Below are positions 53,794 through 62,938 of a stretch of DNA of 64,000 bases, in pieces. The stretch spans positions 9,290-73,289 of the forward strand of contig JBQVNB010000019.1 of assembly GCA_052435735.1 (NCBI GenBank), given 5' to 3'. The notes below the pieces were generated by a model, which saw only the letters and a list, made by a program, of their open reading frames with translations, did no database searches and was not told the DNA's origin. The first letter of the stretch is position 1, and every line of letters starts with the position of its first letter. The DNA comes from Aliihoeflea sp052435735 (GTDB lineage Bacteria > Pseudomonadota > Alphaproteobacteria > Rhizobiales > Rhizobiaceae). Both the position numbers and the translations under genes were made by a program.

Positions 53794-54291
53794 ATGTCCC
53801 TGCCCGAAAAAGCCTTTCCCGTCTCCTGGGATCAGTTCCACCGCGATTCCCGCGCGCTCGCCTGGCGCCTGTCCGGCATCAACGGCAACTGGCGCGCCAT
53901 CGTATGCATCACCCGCGGCGGCCTCGTCCCCGCCGCCGTCATCTCGCGTGAGCTCGGCGTGCGTCTGATCGAGACGGTCTGCGTCGCCTCCTACCACGAT
54001 TACACCGAACAGGGTGAGTTGAAGGTCCTGAAGGAGATCAACCCGGCGCTGCTCGAGGATGAAGGCAAGGACGTGCTGATCATCGACGACCTGACCGACA
54101 CCGGCAAGACCGCCGCCATCGTCCGCGCGATGATGCCGAAGGCGCACTTCGCCACCATCTACGCCAAGCCGAAGGGCCGGCCGCTCGTCGACACTTTCGT
54201 AACGGAAGTGTCGCAGGATACGTGGATCTATTTCCCTTGGGATCTGGGGTTCACCTATCAAAAGCCGATCGCCGAAGGCCATCTCGGTTAG
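53794..54291 (+). CDS. gpt: Xanthine phosphoribosyltransferase
   Basis: 165 aa. Makes XMP/GMP from xanthine/guanine and PRPP. The PRPP loop is VLIIDDLTDTGKT, with ITRGGLVPAAVISRELG and the C-terminal WIYFPWD, as in Gpt. A hairpin follows. Confidence 0.93.
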   Translation: MSLPEKAFPVSWDQFHRDSRALAWRLSGINGNWRAIVCITRGGLVPAAVISRELGVRLIETVCVASYHDYTEQGELKVLKEINPALLEDEGKDVLIIDDLTDTGKTAAIVRAMMPKAHFATIYAKPKGRPLVDTFVTEVSQDTWIYFPWDLGFTYQKPIAEGHLG

Positions 54292-54330
54292 CCAAACCGA
54301 AAGCGAAGCGAAACCGGTCGAAACTTGCGC

Positions 54331-54358
54331 GGGCCTTGCGCTTTTACGCGCAAAGCCC
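54331..54358 (+). terminator. Hairpin after gpt
   Basis: GGGC-C-TTGCGC / GCGCAA-A-GCCC stem with one mismatch and loop TTTTAC, followed by CATTTTGG. Located 40 bases after the gpt stop. Confidence 0.55.
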
Positions 54359-54420
54359 CATTTTGGTGCGATCTCCACGGAGAAAAGGCTTTGAAACGCT
54401 CGACTTGAGGAGGATACTCC

Positions 54421-54948
54421 TTGAGTTGGCAAACGAATCGGACTCGAAACACGACCATGTTCCTCACCCGCCAGACACGCGCGAATGTTGCCGAACGGCT
54501 TCGTCGGCTGATCGGCGGTTTGCCGTGCCGCACCCAGGTCGCCGCCCTGCCTTTCCGGCACTCGGACGACGGCTATGAGGTCATGCTCATCACCAGCCGC
54601 GGCACCGGCCGCTGGGTCATCCCCAAGGGCTGGCCCGAGGGCGAGGAAGATCTGTGGCATGCCGCGGCGCGCGAGGCCGACGAGGAAGCAGGGGTCGCCG
54701 GCGAGATCGAACGCGACGCGCTCGGCCGCTTCTACTATGCCAAGCATCTTGCCCGCGGCCGCGAGTGGCGCTGCGAGGTTCTCGTCTACCCGCTCGAGGT
54801 CAAGGACGTGGCCGACAAGTGGCGCGAAAAGAAGAAGCGCCGCCGGCGCTGGTTCCCGGTTCAGGACGCCGCGCGCCTCGTCAACGAGCCCGGTCTTGCC
54901 GAGCTGATCGCCAAGTTTGGCGCTCATCCCCGAAAATCTGCCGCCTGA
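54421..54948 (+). CDS. Nudix hydrolase
   Basis: 175 aa. The Nudix box is complete (G-x5-E-x7-READEEAG, within GWPEGEEDLWHAAAREADEEAG). Probably hydrolyses nucleotide or inositol diphosphates (DIPP-like: KGWPEGEE and a Lys/Arg-rich loop KWREKKKRRRRWF). The start is a TTG at 54421, supported by GAGGAGG with 7-base spacing; ATG 54457 has no ribosome site. It lies before the phosphate transporter, so a phosphate theme is possible. Confidence 0.9.
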   Translation: MSWQTNRTRNTTMFLTRQTRANVAERLRRLIGGLPCRTQVAALPFRHSDDGYEVMLITSRGTGRWVIPKGWPEGEEDLWHAAAREADEEAGVAGEIERDALGRFYYAKHLARGREWRCEVLVYPLEVKDVADKWREKKKRRRRWFPVQDAARLVNEPGLAELIAKFGAHPRKSAA

Positions 54949-55022
54949 CGGTCGCATTTCGTCTCCATATGGGCTAGCCGGCTAACCGGAACCGACCGGT
55001 GGCGAAAACCCTTGGACTGACG

Positions 55023-56615
55023 ATGGCCGACTCAACGATACGCAAGGACACGCTCGACAAGGATCTGGACAAGCTCGTCCATGTCGAGGAAGCCACGTCC
55101 GTCGTGGCCCGCGGGCTCGTCGCGCCGGGCCTGTCGCTGCTTTTTCTGGCACTCAGCGCCGTTTTCGCCTCGCTCTATGTTTTCGACGAGCCCCGCGCAG
55201 TGCTGATCGTGGTCGCCGCCGTCCTGGGCGGTTACATGGCGCTCAACATCGGCGCCAACGACGTCGCTAACAATGTCGGTCCAGCCGTCGGCGCCAAGGC
55301 GCTGACCATGGGCGGCGCAATCGCGATCGCCGCGATCTTCGAGAGCGCCGGCGCGCTGATCGGCGGCGGCGACGTCGTCAACACCATCTCGCGCGGCATC
55401 ATCGACATTTCCTCGGTCGGCAGCCCCGATTTCTTCATCCGCGCCATGATGGCAGCGCTCATCTCCTCGGCGCTCTGGATCAACCTGGCGACGTGGATCG
55501 GCGCGCCGGTCTCGACGACCCACTCCGTCGTCGGCGGTGTCATGGGTGCCGGCATCGCGGCCGCCGGCCTGTCGGCGGTCAACTGGCCGATGATGAGCGG
55601 CATCGCCGCAAGCTGGGTCATCTCGCCGCTGCTCGGCGGCGCCATTGCCGCCCTCTTCCTCGCCTTCATCAAGGAGGCGATCATCTACCGCGAGGACAAG
55701 ATCGACGCCGCCCGTCGCTGGGTGCCGGTGCTGATTGCAATCATGGCTGCCGCCTTCGCGGTCTATCTCGGCATGAAGGGGCTGAGCCGCATCATCGACC
55801 TGTCGGGTTCGGCTCTGCTGCTGATCGGCGCCGTGGTCGGCTTTTGCGCCTGGCTCTGGTCGCGCGGCCATGTGCGCCGCCAATCGGCCGGCATGGAAAA
55901 CCGCAACCAGTCGCTGCGCAAGCTCTTCAACATCCCGTTGATCTGCTCGGCCTGTCTCCTGTCCTTCGCCCACGGCGCCAATGACGTGGCCAATGCCGTC
56001 GGCCCGCTCGCCGCGATCGTCTACACCGCCGAGGCCGACGCCATCGCCTCGAGCGTCTCGATACCGCTCTGGGTCATGGTCATCGGCGCATTCGGCATCT
56101 CGCTCGGCCTCGTCCTCTTCGGCCCCAAGCTCATCCGCATGGTCGGCGAGCAGATCACCAAGCTCAATCCAATGCGCGCCTTCTGTGTGTCGCTGTCGGC
56201 CGCCATCACCGTCATCGTCGCCTCCTGGTTCGGCCTGCCGGTCAGCTCGACCCACATCGCCGTCGGCGCGGTCTTCGGCGTCGGCTTCTTCCGCGAATGG
56301 TACACCGCCAATTCGCCCCGCCGCCGCCGCTACATGGAGCGCAAGAACGCGCTCCACCGAGCCGCCCGCGGCCAGCTTGCCGAGGACCAGGCGAGTGAAG
56401 CCTCGAGCCCGTTCGACGGCAATAGCAATGGCAGCGGCGCCCCCGATGCCGACCGCGACCTCGACGCCGCTCCGGTCTCGACCGAAGAAGCCAAGCGCCG
56501 CCGCCTCGTGCGCCGCGCCCACGTCTCCACCATCGTCGCCGCCTGGGTCACCACCGTCCCCGCCGCCGCGCTGCTATCGGCGATGATCTTCCTGGCGTTG
56601 AACGCGCTGGCTTGA
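55023..56615 (+). CDS. pit: PiT-family inorganic phosphate transporter
   Basis: 530 aa. The two PHO-4 signature repeats are MALNIGANDVANNVGPAVG (N-terminal half) and FAHGANDVANAVGPLAAI (C-terminal half), with about ten helices. A hydrophilic insertion rich in Asp, Ser and Ala (EDQASEASSPFDGNSNGSG) lies before the last helix. GTG 54999 is an alternative start with similar support. No phoU/ppk neighbour in the window. Confidence 0.92.
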   Translation: MADSTIRKDTLDKDLDKLVHVEEATSVVARGLVAPGLSLLFLALSAVFASLYVFDEPRAVLIVVAAVLGGYMALNIGANDVANNVGPAVGAKALTMGGAIAIAAIFESAGALIGGGDVVNTISRGIIDISSVGSPDFFIRAMMAALISSALWINLATWIGAPVSTTHSVVGGVMGAGIAAAGLSAVNWPMMSGIAASWVISPLLGGAIAALFLAFIKEAIIYREDKIDAARRWVPVLIAIMAAAFAVYLGMKGLSRIIDLSGSALLLIGAVVGFCAWLWSRGHVRRQSAGMENRNQSLRKLFNIPLICSACLLSFAHGANDVANAVGPLAAIVYTAEADAIASSVSIPLWVMVIGAFGISLGLVLFGPKLIRMVGEQITKLNPMRAFCVSLSAAITVIVASWFGLPVSSTHIAVGAVFGVGFFREWYTANSPRRRRYMERKNALHRAARGQLAEDQASEASSPFDGNSNGSGAPDADRDLDAAPVSTEEAKRRRLVRRAHVSTIVAAWVTTVPAAALLSAMIFLALNALA

Positions 56616-56656
56616 ACCGGGAAAGCACAGCCAAGCGCGGCTGATTCTTCTCCCCG

Positions 56657-56665
56657 TTATCCACA
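56657..56665 (+). promoter_or_regulatory. DnaA-box consensus TTATCCACA
   Basis: Exact nine-base DnaA box in the region upstream of nrdJ. A single match can be chance, but DnaA control of ribonucleotide reductase genes is known in enterobacteria. Confidence 0.45.
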
Positions 56666-56907
56666 CCGGTCCCCACAATATCTAGCGGTCGGCTAACGAT
56701 CGTAAACGATCCCTTGACGCTCCGACCCGAGTCGCGTTGTTATGATCCTCGTGCGCTCTTTTGGGTTGCACCGAGGCGGGTTTCTTCGGGGTCGGGGTTT
56801 TCCGGTTATTGGTTGGAGACGGGTCGGAACGGCGCATGCCAGCGCCTTGCCGAATGGGTTTCGGCGCGCAATTTTTCTGCGTTCTTGGTTCGGAATTTTG
56901 AGCGTAA

Positions 56908-56923
56908 ACACTATATTTAGTGT
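56908..56923. promoter_or_regulatory. NrdR box upstream of nrdJ
   Basis: ACACTATATTTAGTGT, matching the NrdR consensus ACAC(W)ATATAT(W)GTGT with one mismatch in the centre. NrdR boxes usually come in pairs ~31 bases apart. The inverted repeat centred near 56948 lies at about that distance but does not fit the consensus, so the second box is missing or degenerate. Confidence 0.8.
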
Positions 56924-57175
56924 TGCAGCACTAGGGTGACCCAAGATAGAGTTGGGTTCTGGTTTTCGGAATCGGGATACGGGGCAAGCCTCGCCGGTTC
57001 GCAAAGCGAGCATGAAGCCCGCGACGAGGATCGGCCAAGCGTAGGATTTTCAAGCGTTTTCGAGGGAACGGGCTTTGGCGCGCGGGGCGTCGGCCGGATG
57101 CGGAAATCGGGTTCTTGCGGCAATCGCCCGGCGGCGGCGCAGAACCACAACATATAGACGATGGGACAACACACG

Positions 57176-60100
57176 ATGCGTATCGAACGTCGCTTCACCA
57201 AGCCCGGCCAGTCGGCCTATGCGGAAGTCGAATTCCGCAAGGCGGTCAGCGAAATCAAGAACCCGGACGGCTCCATCGTGTTCCGCCTGGCCGACATCGA
57301 CGTGCCGGCGCAGTTCTCCCAGGTCGCCAGCGACATCCTCGCGCAGAAATATTTCCGCAAGGCCGGCGTGCCCGCACGGCTGAAAAAGGTCGAGGAGAAC
57401 GACGTCCCGTCCTTCCTCTGGCGCTCCGTCGCCGACGAAGCCGCGCTTGCCGCGCTGCCCGAGAACGAGCGCACCGGCTCCGAGACCGATGCCCGTCAGG
57501 TCTTCGACCGCCTCGCCGGCACCTGGACCTACTGGGGCTGGAAGGGCGGCTATTTCGCCTCCGAGGAAGACGCGTCCGCATTCCGCGACGAGCTCGCCTT
57601 CATGCTCGCCACCCAGCGCGTCGCGCCGAACTCGCCGCAATGGTTCAATACCGGTCTCCACTGGGCCTACGGCATCGACGGCCCCGGCCAGGGCCACTAT
57701 TACGTCGACCCGTTCACCGGCAAGCTGACCAAGTCGAAGTCGTCCTACGAGCATCCGCAGCCGCATGCCTGCTTCATCCAGGGCGTCGGCGACGACCTCG
57801 TCAACGAAGGCGGCATCATGGATCTGTGGGTCCGTGAAGCGCGCCTGTTCAAATACGGCTCCGGCACCGGGTCGAACTTCTCCTATCTGCGCGGCGAAGG
57901 CGAGAAGCTGTCGGGCGGCGGCCGTTCGTCCGGCCTGATGTCCTTCCTCAAGATCGGCGACCGCGCCGCCGGCGCCATCAAGTCGGGCGGCACCACCCGC
58001 CGCGCGGCGAAGATGGTCGTCGTCGACGTCGACCACCCGGACATCGAGGAATATATCGACTGGAAGGTGAAGGAGGAGCAGAAGGTCGCCTCCCTCGTCA
58101 CCGGCTCCAAGATCGTCAAGCAGCACCTCGCCGCCATCATGAAGGCCTGCGTCAACTGCGAGGCGGACAATGGCGACTGCTTCGACCCGGCCAAGAACCC
58201 GGCGCTGAAGCGCGAGATCAAGGCTGCGAAGAAAAACTTCGTGCCCGAGAACTACGTCAAGCGCGTCATGCAGTTCGCCCGCCAGGGTTACACGTCGATC
58301 GAGTTCAAGACCTACGACACCGACTGGGATTCGGAAGCCTACCTCACCGTCTCGGGCCAGAACTCCAACAACTCCGTCTCGCTGAAGGACGACTTCCTGC
58401 GCGCCGTCGAGAACGATGCCGACTGGAACCTGACCGCCCGCAAGGACGGCAAGGTGATGAAGACGCTGAAGGCGCGCGATCTGTGGGAGAAGATCGGCCA
58501 CGCCGCCTGGGCGTCCGCCGATCCGGGCCTGCATTTCAACACCACGATGAACGACTGGCACACCTCGCCGGCCGCGGGCCCGATCCGCGCCTCGAACCCG
58601 TGCTCGGAATACATGTTCCTCGACGACACGGCCTGCAACCTCGCATCGATCAACCTGCTGCCCTACCGGAACCAGGACGGCACGATCGACATCGCCGCCT
58701 ACGAGCACACGGTCCGCCTGTGGACCATCGTCCTCGAAATCTCGGTGATGATGGCGCAGTTCCCGTCGAAGGAGATCGCGCGGCTTTCCTATGAATACCG
58801 CACGCTCGGCCTTGGCTACGCCAATATCGGCGGCCTGCTGATGACCTCCGGCATCCCCTACGATTCCAGGGAAGGCCGCGCCATCGGCGGCGCGCTGACC
58901 GCGATCATGACGGGCGTTTCCTACGCGACCTCGGCCGAAATGGCCGGCGAGCTCGGCGCCTTCCCGGACTACGAGCGCAATGCCGACAACATGCTGCGCG
59001 TCATCCGCAACCACCGCCGCGCCGCCCACGGTTCGGTCGATGGCTATGAGGGCCTGTCCGTCGCCCCGGTCCCGCTGGAAGCGGCCGATTGCCCGCATGC
59101 AGACCTGATCGACCACGCCCGCCTCGCCTGGGACAACGCGCTCGCGCTCGGCGAAAAGCACGGCTACCGCAACGCGCAGGTCTCCGTCATCGCGCCCACC
59201 GGCACGATCGGCCTCGTCATGGATTGCGACACGACCGGCATCGAGCCCGATTTCGCGCTGGTCAAGTTCAAGAAGCTCGCCGGCGGCGGCTATTTCAAGA
59301 TCATCAACCGCGCCGTTCCGGAAGCCTTGCGCACGCTCGGCTATTCGGAAAGCCAGATCGCCGAGATCGAGGCTTACGCCGTCGGCCACGGCAACCTCAA
59401 CCAGGCACCCGGCATCAACCCCGGCTCGCTCAAGGCCAAGGGCTTCACCGACGAGAAGATCGCCGCGCTCAACGCCGCGACGGCGCAGGCCTTCGACATC
59501 AAGTTCATCTTCAACCAGTGGACGCTCGGCGCCGACTGGCTGAAGGAAACCTTCGGCTTCACCGACGAGCAGCTCTCCGACTTCTCCTTCGAGCTCCTGC
59601 CCGCGCTCGGCTTCTCGAAGAAGGACATCGAGGCCGCCAACATCCATGTCTGCGGTGCGATGACCCTCGAGGGAGCACCATTTCTTAAAGACCAGCACCT
59701 GCCCGTCTTCGATTGCGCCAACCCGTGCGGCAAGATCGGCAAGCGCTATCTGTCGGTCGAAAGCCACATCCGCATGATGGCGGCCGCCCAGCCCTTCATT
59801 TCGGGCGCGATCTCTAAGACCATCAACATGCCGAACGACGCGACGGTGGAGGACTGCAAGGAAGCCTACATGCTGTCGTGGAAGCTGGCGCTGAAGGCCA
59901 ACGCGCTCTACCGCGACGGCTCCAAGCTCTCCCAGCCGCTCAACGCCTCGCTCATCGCCGATGACGAGGACGAGGCCGACGATTTGATCGAGGAACTGAT
60001 CGCCGCCCCCGCTGCGCAGCAGGCAACCATCGTCACGGAAAGGATCGTCGAGAAGATCATCGAGCGCGAAGTCCGCTCGCTGCGCGACAAGCTGCCGAAC

Positions 60101-60946
60101 CGCCGCAAGGGCTACACCCAGAAGGCGGTCGTCGGCGGGCACAAGGTCTATCTGCGCACCGGCGAGTTCGACGACGGCCGCCTCGGCGAGATCTTCATCG
60201 ACATGCACAAGGAAGGCGCCGCCTTCCGCGCGATGATGAACAACTTCGCCATCGCCATCTCGATCGGCCTGCAATACGGCGTGCCGCTAGAGGAATATGT
60301 GGAGGCGTTCACCTTCACCAAGTTCGAGCCGGCCGGCATGGTCCAGGGCAACGACGCGATCAAGAACGCGACGTCGATCCTCGACTACGTCTTCCGCGAG
60401 CTGGCGGTCTCCTATCTGGAGCGCGGCGACCTCGCCCATGTCGACCAGTCGGACTTCTCCAACACCGCGCTCGGCAAGGGCATTTCCGAAGGCAAGGCCA
60501 CGCCCTTCTCGCGCGGTTTGACCCGTGGCGCTTCGCCCCTGAAGGTCGTCTCCGGCTCGTCCGAACCCAAGGGCTCGGCCACCGGCGCGCCTGCCGCCGC
60601 CCGCCCGGCAACGGCGTCTTACGCCTCCAACGTCCGCTCGATCTCCTCGGGCAACGCCGCCCTCGCCCTCAAAACCGAAGGCGCCACCGCCTTCAAGCGC
60701 GACTACGAGGAACGCGCGGCCGAACTCGCCGACGAAATCCCCGAAGACACCGCCACCGCCCTCTTCACCGACGCCGCAGCCGAAGAAGCCACCGAAGCCA
60801 AAGCCCTCGCCGCCCAACGCCGCGCCAAGTCCATCATGCAGGGCTACACCGGCAACATGTGCACCGAGTGCCAGAACTTCACGATGGTGCGGAACGGGAC
60901 ATGCGAGAAGTGCGACACGTGCGGGGCGACGAGCGGGTGCTCGTAA
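57176..60946 (+). CDS. nrdJ: Vitamin B12-dependent (class II) ribonucleotide reductase
   Basis: 1256 aa. Reduces ribonucleotides to deoxyribonucleotides using adenosylcobalamin, with or without oxygen. N-terminus MRIERRFTKPGQSAYAEVEF is family-typical, so I prefer ATG 57176 to ATG 57161. Catalytic-domain markers are GSGTGSNFSYLRGEGEKLSGGG, NPCSEYMFLDDTACNLASIN and APTGTIGLVMDCDTTGIEPDF. A long C-terminal extension (to RRAKSIMQGYTG) ends in a cysteine-rich zinc/redox tail CTECQNF...CEKCDTCGATSGC. Controlled most likely by NrdR. Confidence 0.97.
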   Translation: MRIERRFTKPGQSAYAEVEFRKAVSEIKNPDGSIVFRLADIDVPAQFSQVASDILAQKYFRKAGVPARLKKVEENDVPSFLWRSVADEAALAALPENERTGSETDARQVFDRLAGTWTYWGWKGGYFASEEDASAFRDELAFMLATQRVAPNSPQWFNTGLHWAYGIDGPGQGHYYVDPFTGKLTKSKSSYEHPQPHACFIQGVGDDLVNEGGIMDLWVREARLFKYGSGTGSNFSYLRGEGEKLSGGGRSSGLMSFLKIGDRAAGAIKSGGTTRRAAKMVVVDVDHPDIEEYIDWKVKEEQKVASLVTGSKIVKQHLAAIMKACVNCEADNGDCFDPAKNPALKREIKAAKKNFVPENYVKRVMQFARQGYTSIEFKTYDTDWDSEAYLTVSGQNSNNSVSLKDDFLRAVENDADWNLTARKDGKVMKTLKARDLWEKIGHAAWASADPGLHFNTTMNDWHTSPAAGPIRASNPCSEYMFLDDTACNLASINLLPYRNQDGTIDIAAYEHTVRLWTIVLEISVMMAQFPSKEIARLSYEYRTLGLGYANIGGLLMTSGIPYDSREGRAIGGALTAIMTGVSYATSAEMAGELGAFPDYERNADNMLRVIRNHRRAAHGSVDGYEGLSVAPVPLEAADCPHADLIDHARLAWDNALALGEKHGYRNAQVSVIAPTGTIGLVMDCDTTGIEPDFALVKFKKLAGGGYFKIINRAVPEALRTLGYSESQIAEIEAYAVGHGNLNQAPGINPGSLKAKGFTDEKIAALNAATAQAFDIKFIFNQWTLGADWLKETFGFTDEQLSDFSFELLPALGFSKKDIEAANIHVCGAMTLEGAPFLKDQHLPVFDCANPCGKIGKRYLSVESHIRMMAAAQPFISGAISKTINMPNDATVEDCKEAYMLSWKLALKANALYRDGSKLSQPLNASLIADDEDEADDLIEELIAAPAAQQATIVTERIVEKIIEREVRSLRDKLPNRRKGYTQKAVVGGHKVYLRTGEFDDGRLGEIFIDMHKEGAAFRAMMNNFAIAISIGLQYGVPLEEYVEAFTFTKFEPAGMVQGNDAIKNATSILDYVFRELAVSYLERGDLAHVDQSDFSNTALGKGISEGKATPFSRGLTRGASPLKVVSGSSEPKGSATGAPAAARPATASYASNVRSISSGNAALALKTEGATAFKRDYEERAAELADEIPEDTATALFTDAAAEEATEAKALAAQRRAKSIMQGYTGNMCTECQNFTMVRNGTCEKCDTCGATSGCS

Positions 60947-60981
60947 GCTGATCGAGACTGTGCGTGCGTGCTGCAACAAAG

Positions 60982-61004
60982 GAGGCCGGTCATTGACCGG
61001 CCTC
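60982..61004 (+). terminator. Hairpin terminator after nrdJ
   Basis: Perfect 9-bp stem GAGGCCGGT/ACCGGCCTC with loop CATTG, 35 bases after the nrdJ stop. The T-tail is poor. Confidence 0.7.
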
Positions 61005-61071
61005 TGGCGTTCAAATGCAATGCCCTCTCAGCCAATTGCAAACTGAAAAACCTGTAGCAGCAACTCGCGTC

Positions 61072-61130
61072 GCCCTCCCTTCTCCCCTTGTGGAAGAAGG
61101 TGGCTGAGCGAAGCGAAGTCGGATGAGGGG
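61072..61130 (+). repeat. Intergenic repeat (CTCCCCTTGTGGAAGAAGG type)
   Basis: GCCCTCCCTTCTCCCCTTGT followed by GGAAGAAGGTGGCTGAGCGA and AGTCGGATGAGGGG. This reads like a widespread alphaproteobacterial intergenic repeat and is related to the arms at 42117-42257. Confidence 0.65.
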
Positions 61131-61666
61131 TGTCCAGCTTGGCGCCGCGGCAAATCCTCCCGACTCGCAGCGTGAAAGGAGACAAACAAAACTTATCCCC
61201 CTCCGCCAAACCTCCCCCATACTCCCCCTCATCGTCCTCGTGGGAACCGGTGCGCACCGGGTATCGGGAGGGCGGCGATGACCTCCCCCTGACGGGTGTC
61301 GGAACCTGTCGGGCACGTGAGGGCTGGGAACAGGCCGGCATGGTCGCATGACCATGCGGGAAAAGCCGCGGCGGACGCGATCTTCGGATCATTGTCTGCT
61401 GTGACCGGTCGAGAGCCAGACAGCCATCGGTGGGGTGCGCGGGTTCGCGCCACTCACAATACCAATCGGAAGGCACGGCCCGCGCGCCCCGCTTCCCGTT
61501 CTTTGACAATGGCCGGATGCCGCATGGCAGGCGCGGCGATGAGGAAGCGCGCCGTCGCGCCGCTGGCCCAAGCGCCGCCGCTTTATGGAGCCCCGCATTG
61601 CTGATAGGTCTCGCCGAAATCGCAAACCTTCGCGCCGCCGGCGGTGCGACGAGCCGGACAGTCCCG

Positions 61667-62587
61667 TTGAGCCAGCCGAAATCCCTCGCATCCGACCCGC
61701 GCGCCGGCATGTTCTACATGATCGCCACCTGCGCCGTCTTCGCGGTCCAGGACGGCGTCTCGCGCCACGTCGCCGAAAGCGTCAGCGTCTACATGGTGGT
61801 CATGCTGCGCTTCTGGTTCTTCGCAGCCCTCGCGATCATGTGGGCGGCCCGCTCGGCCGGAGGCCTGGCAGCGGCGACGCGCACTGCCTTCCCGAAGCTC
61901 CAGGCGCTGCGGGCGGTCCTGCTGATCAGCGAAATCTGCCTCATCATGTTCTCCTTCGTCGGCATCGGGCTCATCGCCACCCATGCGGTGTTCATCTGCT
62001 ATCCGCTCATCATCGCGGCGCTCTCGGTGCCATTCCTGGGCGAAAAGGTCGGCTGGCGGCGCTGGTCGGCGATCATCGTCGGTTTCGTCGGCGTGCTCTT
62101 CATCATCAATCCCGGCGCGTCGGTGCTGACGCCGTGGACGCTGGTGCCGCTCGCCTGCGCGACGCTCTTTGCAGGCTACAGCCTCCTGACGCGCTATGTC
62201 GCGCGCGAGGACAGCGCCAATGTCAGCTTCTTCTGGACGGGCGTCTTCGGCGCGATCCTCATCACGCCGCTCGGCCTGTGGCACTGGCAAGCGATCGCGC
62301 CCGCCAACGCCGGCTGGATCGGCGCGCTCTGCCTGCTGGCGATCACCGGCAACTGGCTGCTCATCAAGGCCTACGAAGTCGCCGACGCGTCGAGCGTCCA
62401 GCCCTTCACCTATTTCCAGTTCCCGTTTGTCTCGGCGGTCGGGCTGCTGGTCTTCGGCGAGGCGCTGAGCATCAACCTCGTCGTCGGCGCGACGATCGTC
62501 ATGGCCGCCGGCCTCTTCACTCTGTGGCGCGAGCGGGTCAAGCGCATTGCGGCGACAGCGCCCGCGGTGCCGGCCGACCGGCCCTAG
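61667..62587 (+). CDS. EamA/DMT-family transporter
   Basis: About 306 aa, ten hydrophobic helices in two EamA repeats. The first repeat ends GVGLIATHAVFICYPLIIAALSVPFLGEKVGWRRWSAI, the second PFTYFQFPFVSAVGLLVFGEALSINLVVGATIV. The start is uncertain: the frame is open from 61430, TTG 61667 gives the usual short N-terminus and ATG 61709 is the first ATG before the first helix. Substrate unknown. The stop shares the bases CTAG with the convergent ParB-like gene. Confidence 0.88.
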   Translation: MSQPKSLASDPRAGMFYMIATCAVFAVQDGVSRHVAESVSVYMVVMLRFWFFAALAIMWAARSAGGLAAATRTAFPKLQALRAVLLISEICLIMFSFVGIGLIATHAVFICYPLIIAALSVPFLGEKVGWRRWSAIIVGFVGVLFIINPGASVLTPWTLVPLACATLFAGYSLLTRYVAREDSANVSFFWTGVFGAILITPLGLWHWQAIAPANAGWIGALCLLAITGNWLLIKAYEVADASSVQPFTYFQFPFVSAVGLLVFGEALSINLVVGATIVMAAGLFTLWRERVKRIAATAPAVPADRP

Positions 62588-62832
62588 TGCCGCCGCGCCT
62601 GCACGAGATAGGCGTCGATCGTCGTCTCGCCGAGAAATTTCATCGCCTCGAGCCGGTGCAGCCCCTCGACCAGGACGTAGCGCGCGCCATCCTCGCGCAC
62701 CTGGATCGGTGTCTTCAACCCGTTTTCCAGAATGTCCTCGGCCAGCGCGCGCGCCGTCTCGGGATGAAGCGTCTTCTTGCGCGCCGTCGGCACATAGACC
62801 GCGTCGATCGGGACGGGCTTGGAACGCAGCAT
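62584..62832 (-). CDS. ParB-N-like mini-protein
   Basis: 82 aa, a single ParB/sulfiredoxin-like domain with LAEDILENGLKTPIQVREDGARYVLVEGLHRLEAMKFLG (broken by GLHR where ParB has GERR). No helix-turn-helix or dimer domain follows, so it is not a partition protein; a CTPase or phosphotransfer role is possible. Excellent ribosome site AAGGAGG. Convergent with the EamA gene, sharing CTAG. Confidence 0.82.
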   Translation of the reverse strand: MLRSKPVPIDAVYVPTARKKTLHPETARALAEDILENGLKTPIQVREDGARYVLVEGLHRLEAMKFLGETTIDAYLVQARRH

Positions 62833-62938
62833 GAGGCCTCCTTGCGGGCGCGGGGCGATGCCCGACTAGATCAGGTCGCCCCCGGCGCGGCAAGCTGGAG
62901 GAAACGGATGCGGCCGCGCTGGCCGCATCCGGGCGACG

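Larger units (their letters stand above)
56616..57175. other. Long regulatory region before nrdJ
   Basis: About 560 bases without a gene. After a weak hairpin terminator of the phosphate transporter (CAGCC/GGCTG, 56628-56643) come a DnaA-box sequence (56657-56665), a possible -35 TTGACG at 56714 with a weak -10 about 17 bases on, and an NrdR box (56908-56923). Further on is an inverted repeat ACCCAA-N7-TTGGGT (56939-56957). I looked for a cobalamin riboswitch and did not find its conserved B12 box. Confidence 0.6.
60947..61666. other. Gene-free region between nrdJ and the EamA gene
   Basis: About 720 bases. After the nrdJ terminator it holds an intergenic repeat (61072-61130), a GGTGCGCACC palindrome (61250-61259) and an 8-bp inverted repeat GCATGGTC-GCAT-GACCATGC (61338-61357). 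Small open frames are present but none has a credible start or family resemblance. Confidence 0.5.

Noticed and set aside
56616..57175. Cobalamin riboswitch before the B12-dependent reductase
   Set aside because: I found no B12 box or matching stem layout by eye; only a covariance search could exclude it fully.
57050..60274. 1074-codon open frame on the minus strand opposite nrdJ
   Set aside because: Antisense shadow caused by GC-rich third positions; composition is unlike a protein (His, Asp and Val runs) and nrdJ itself is unmistakable.
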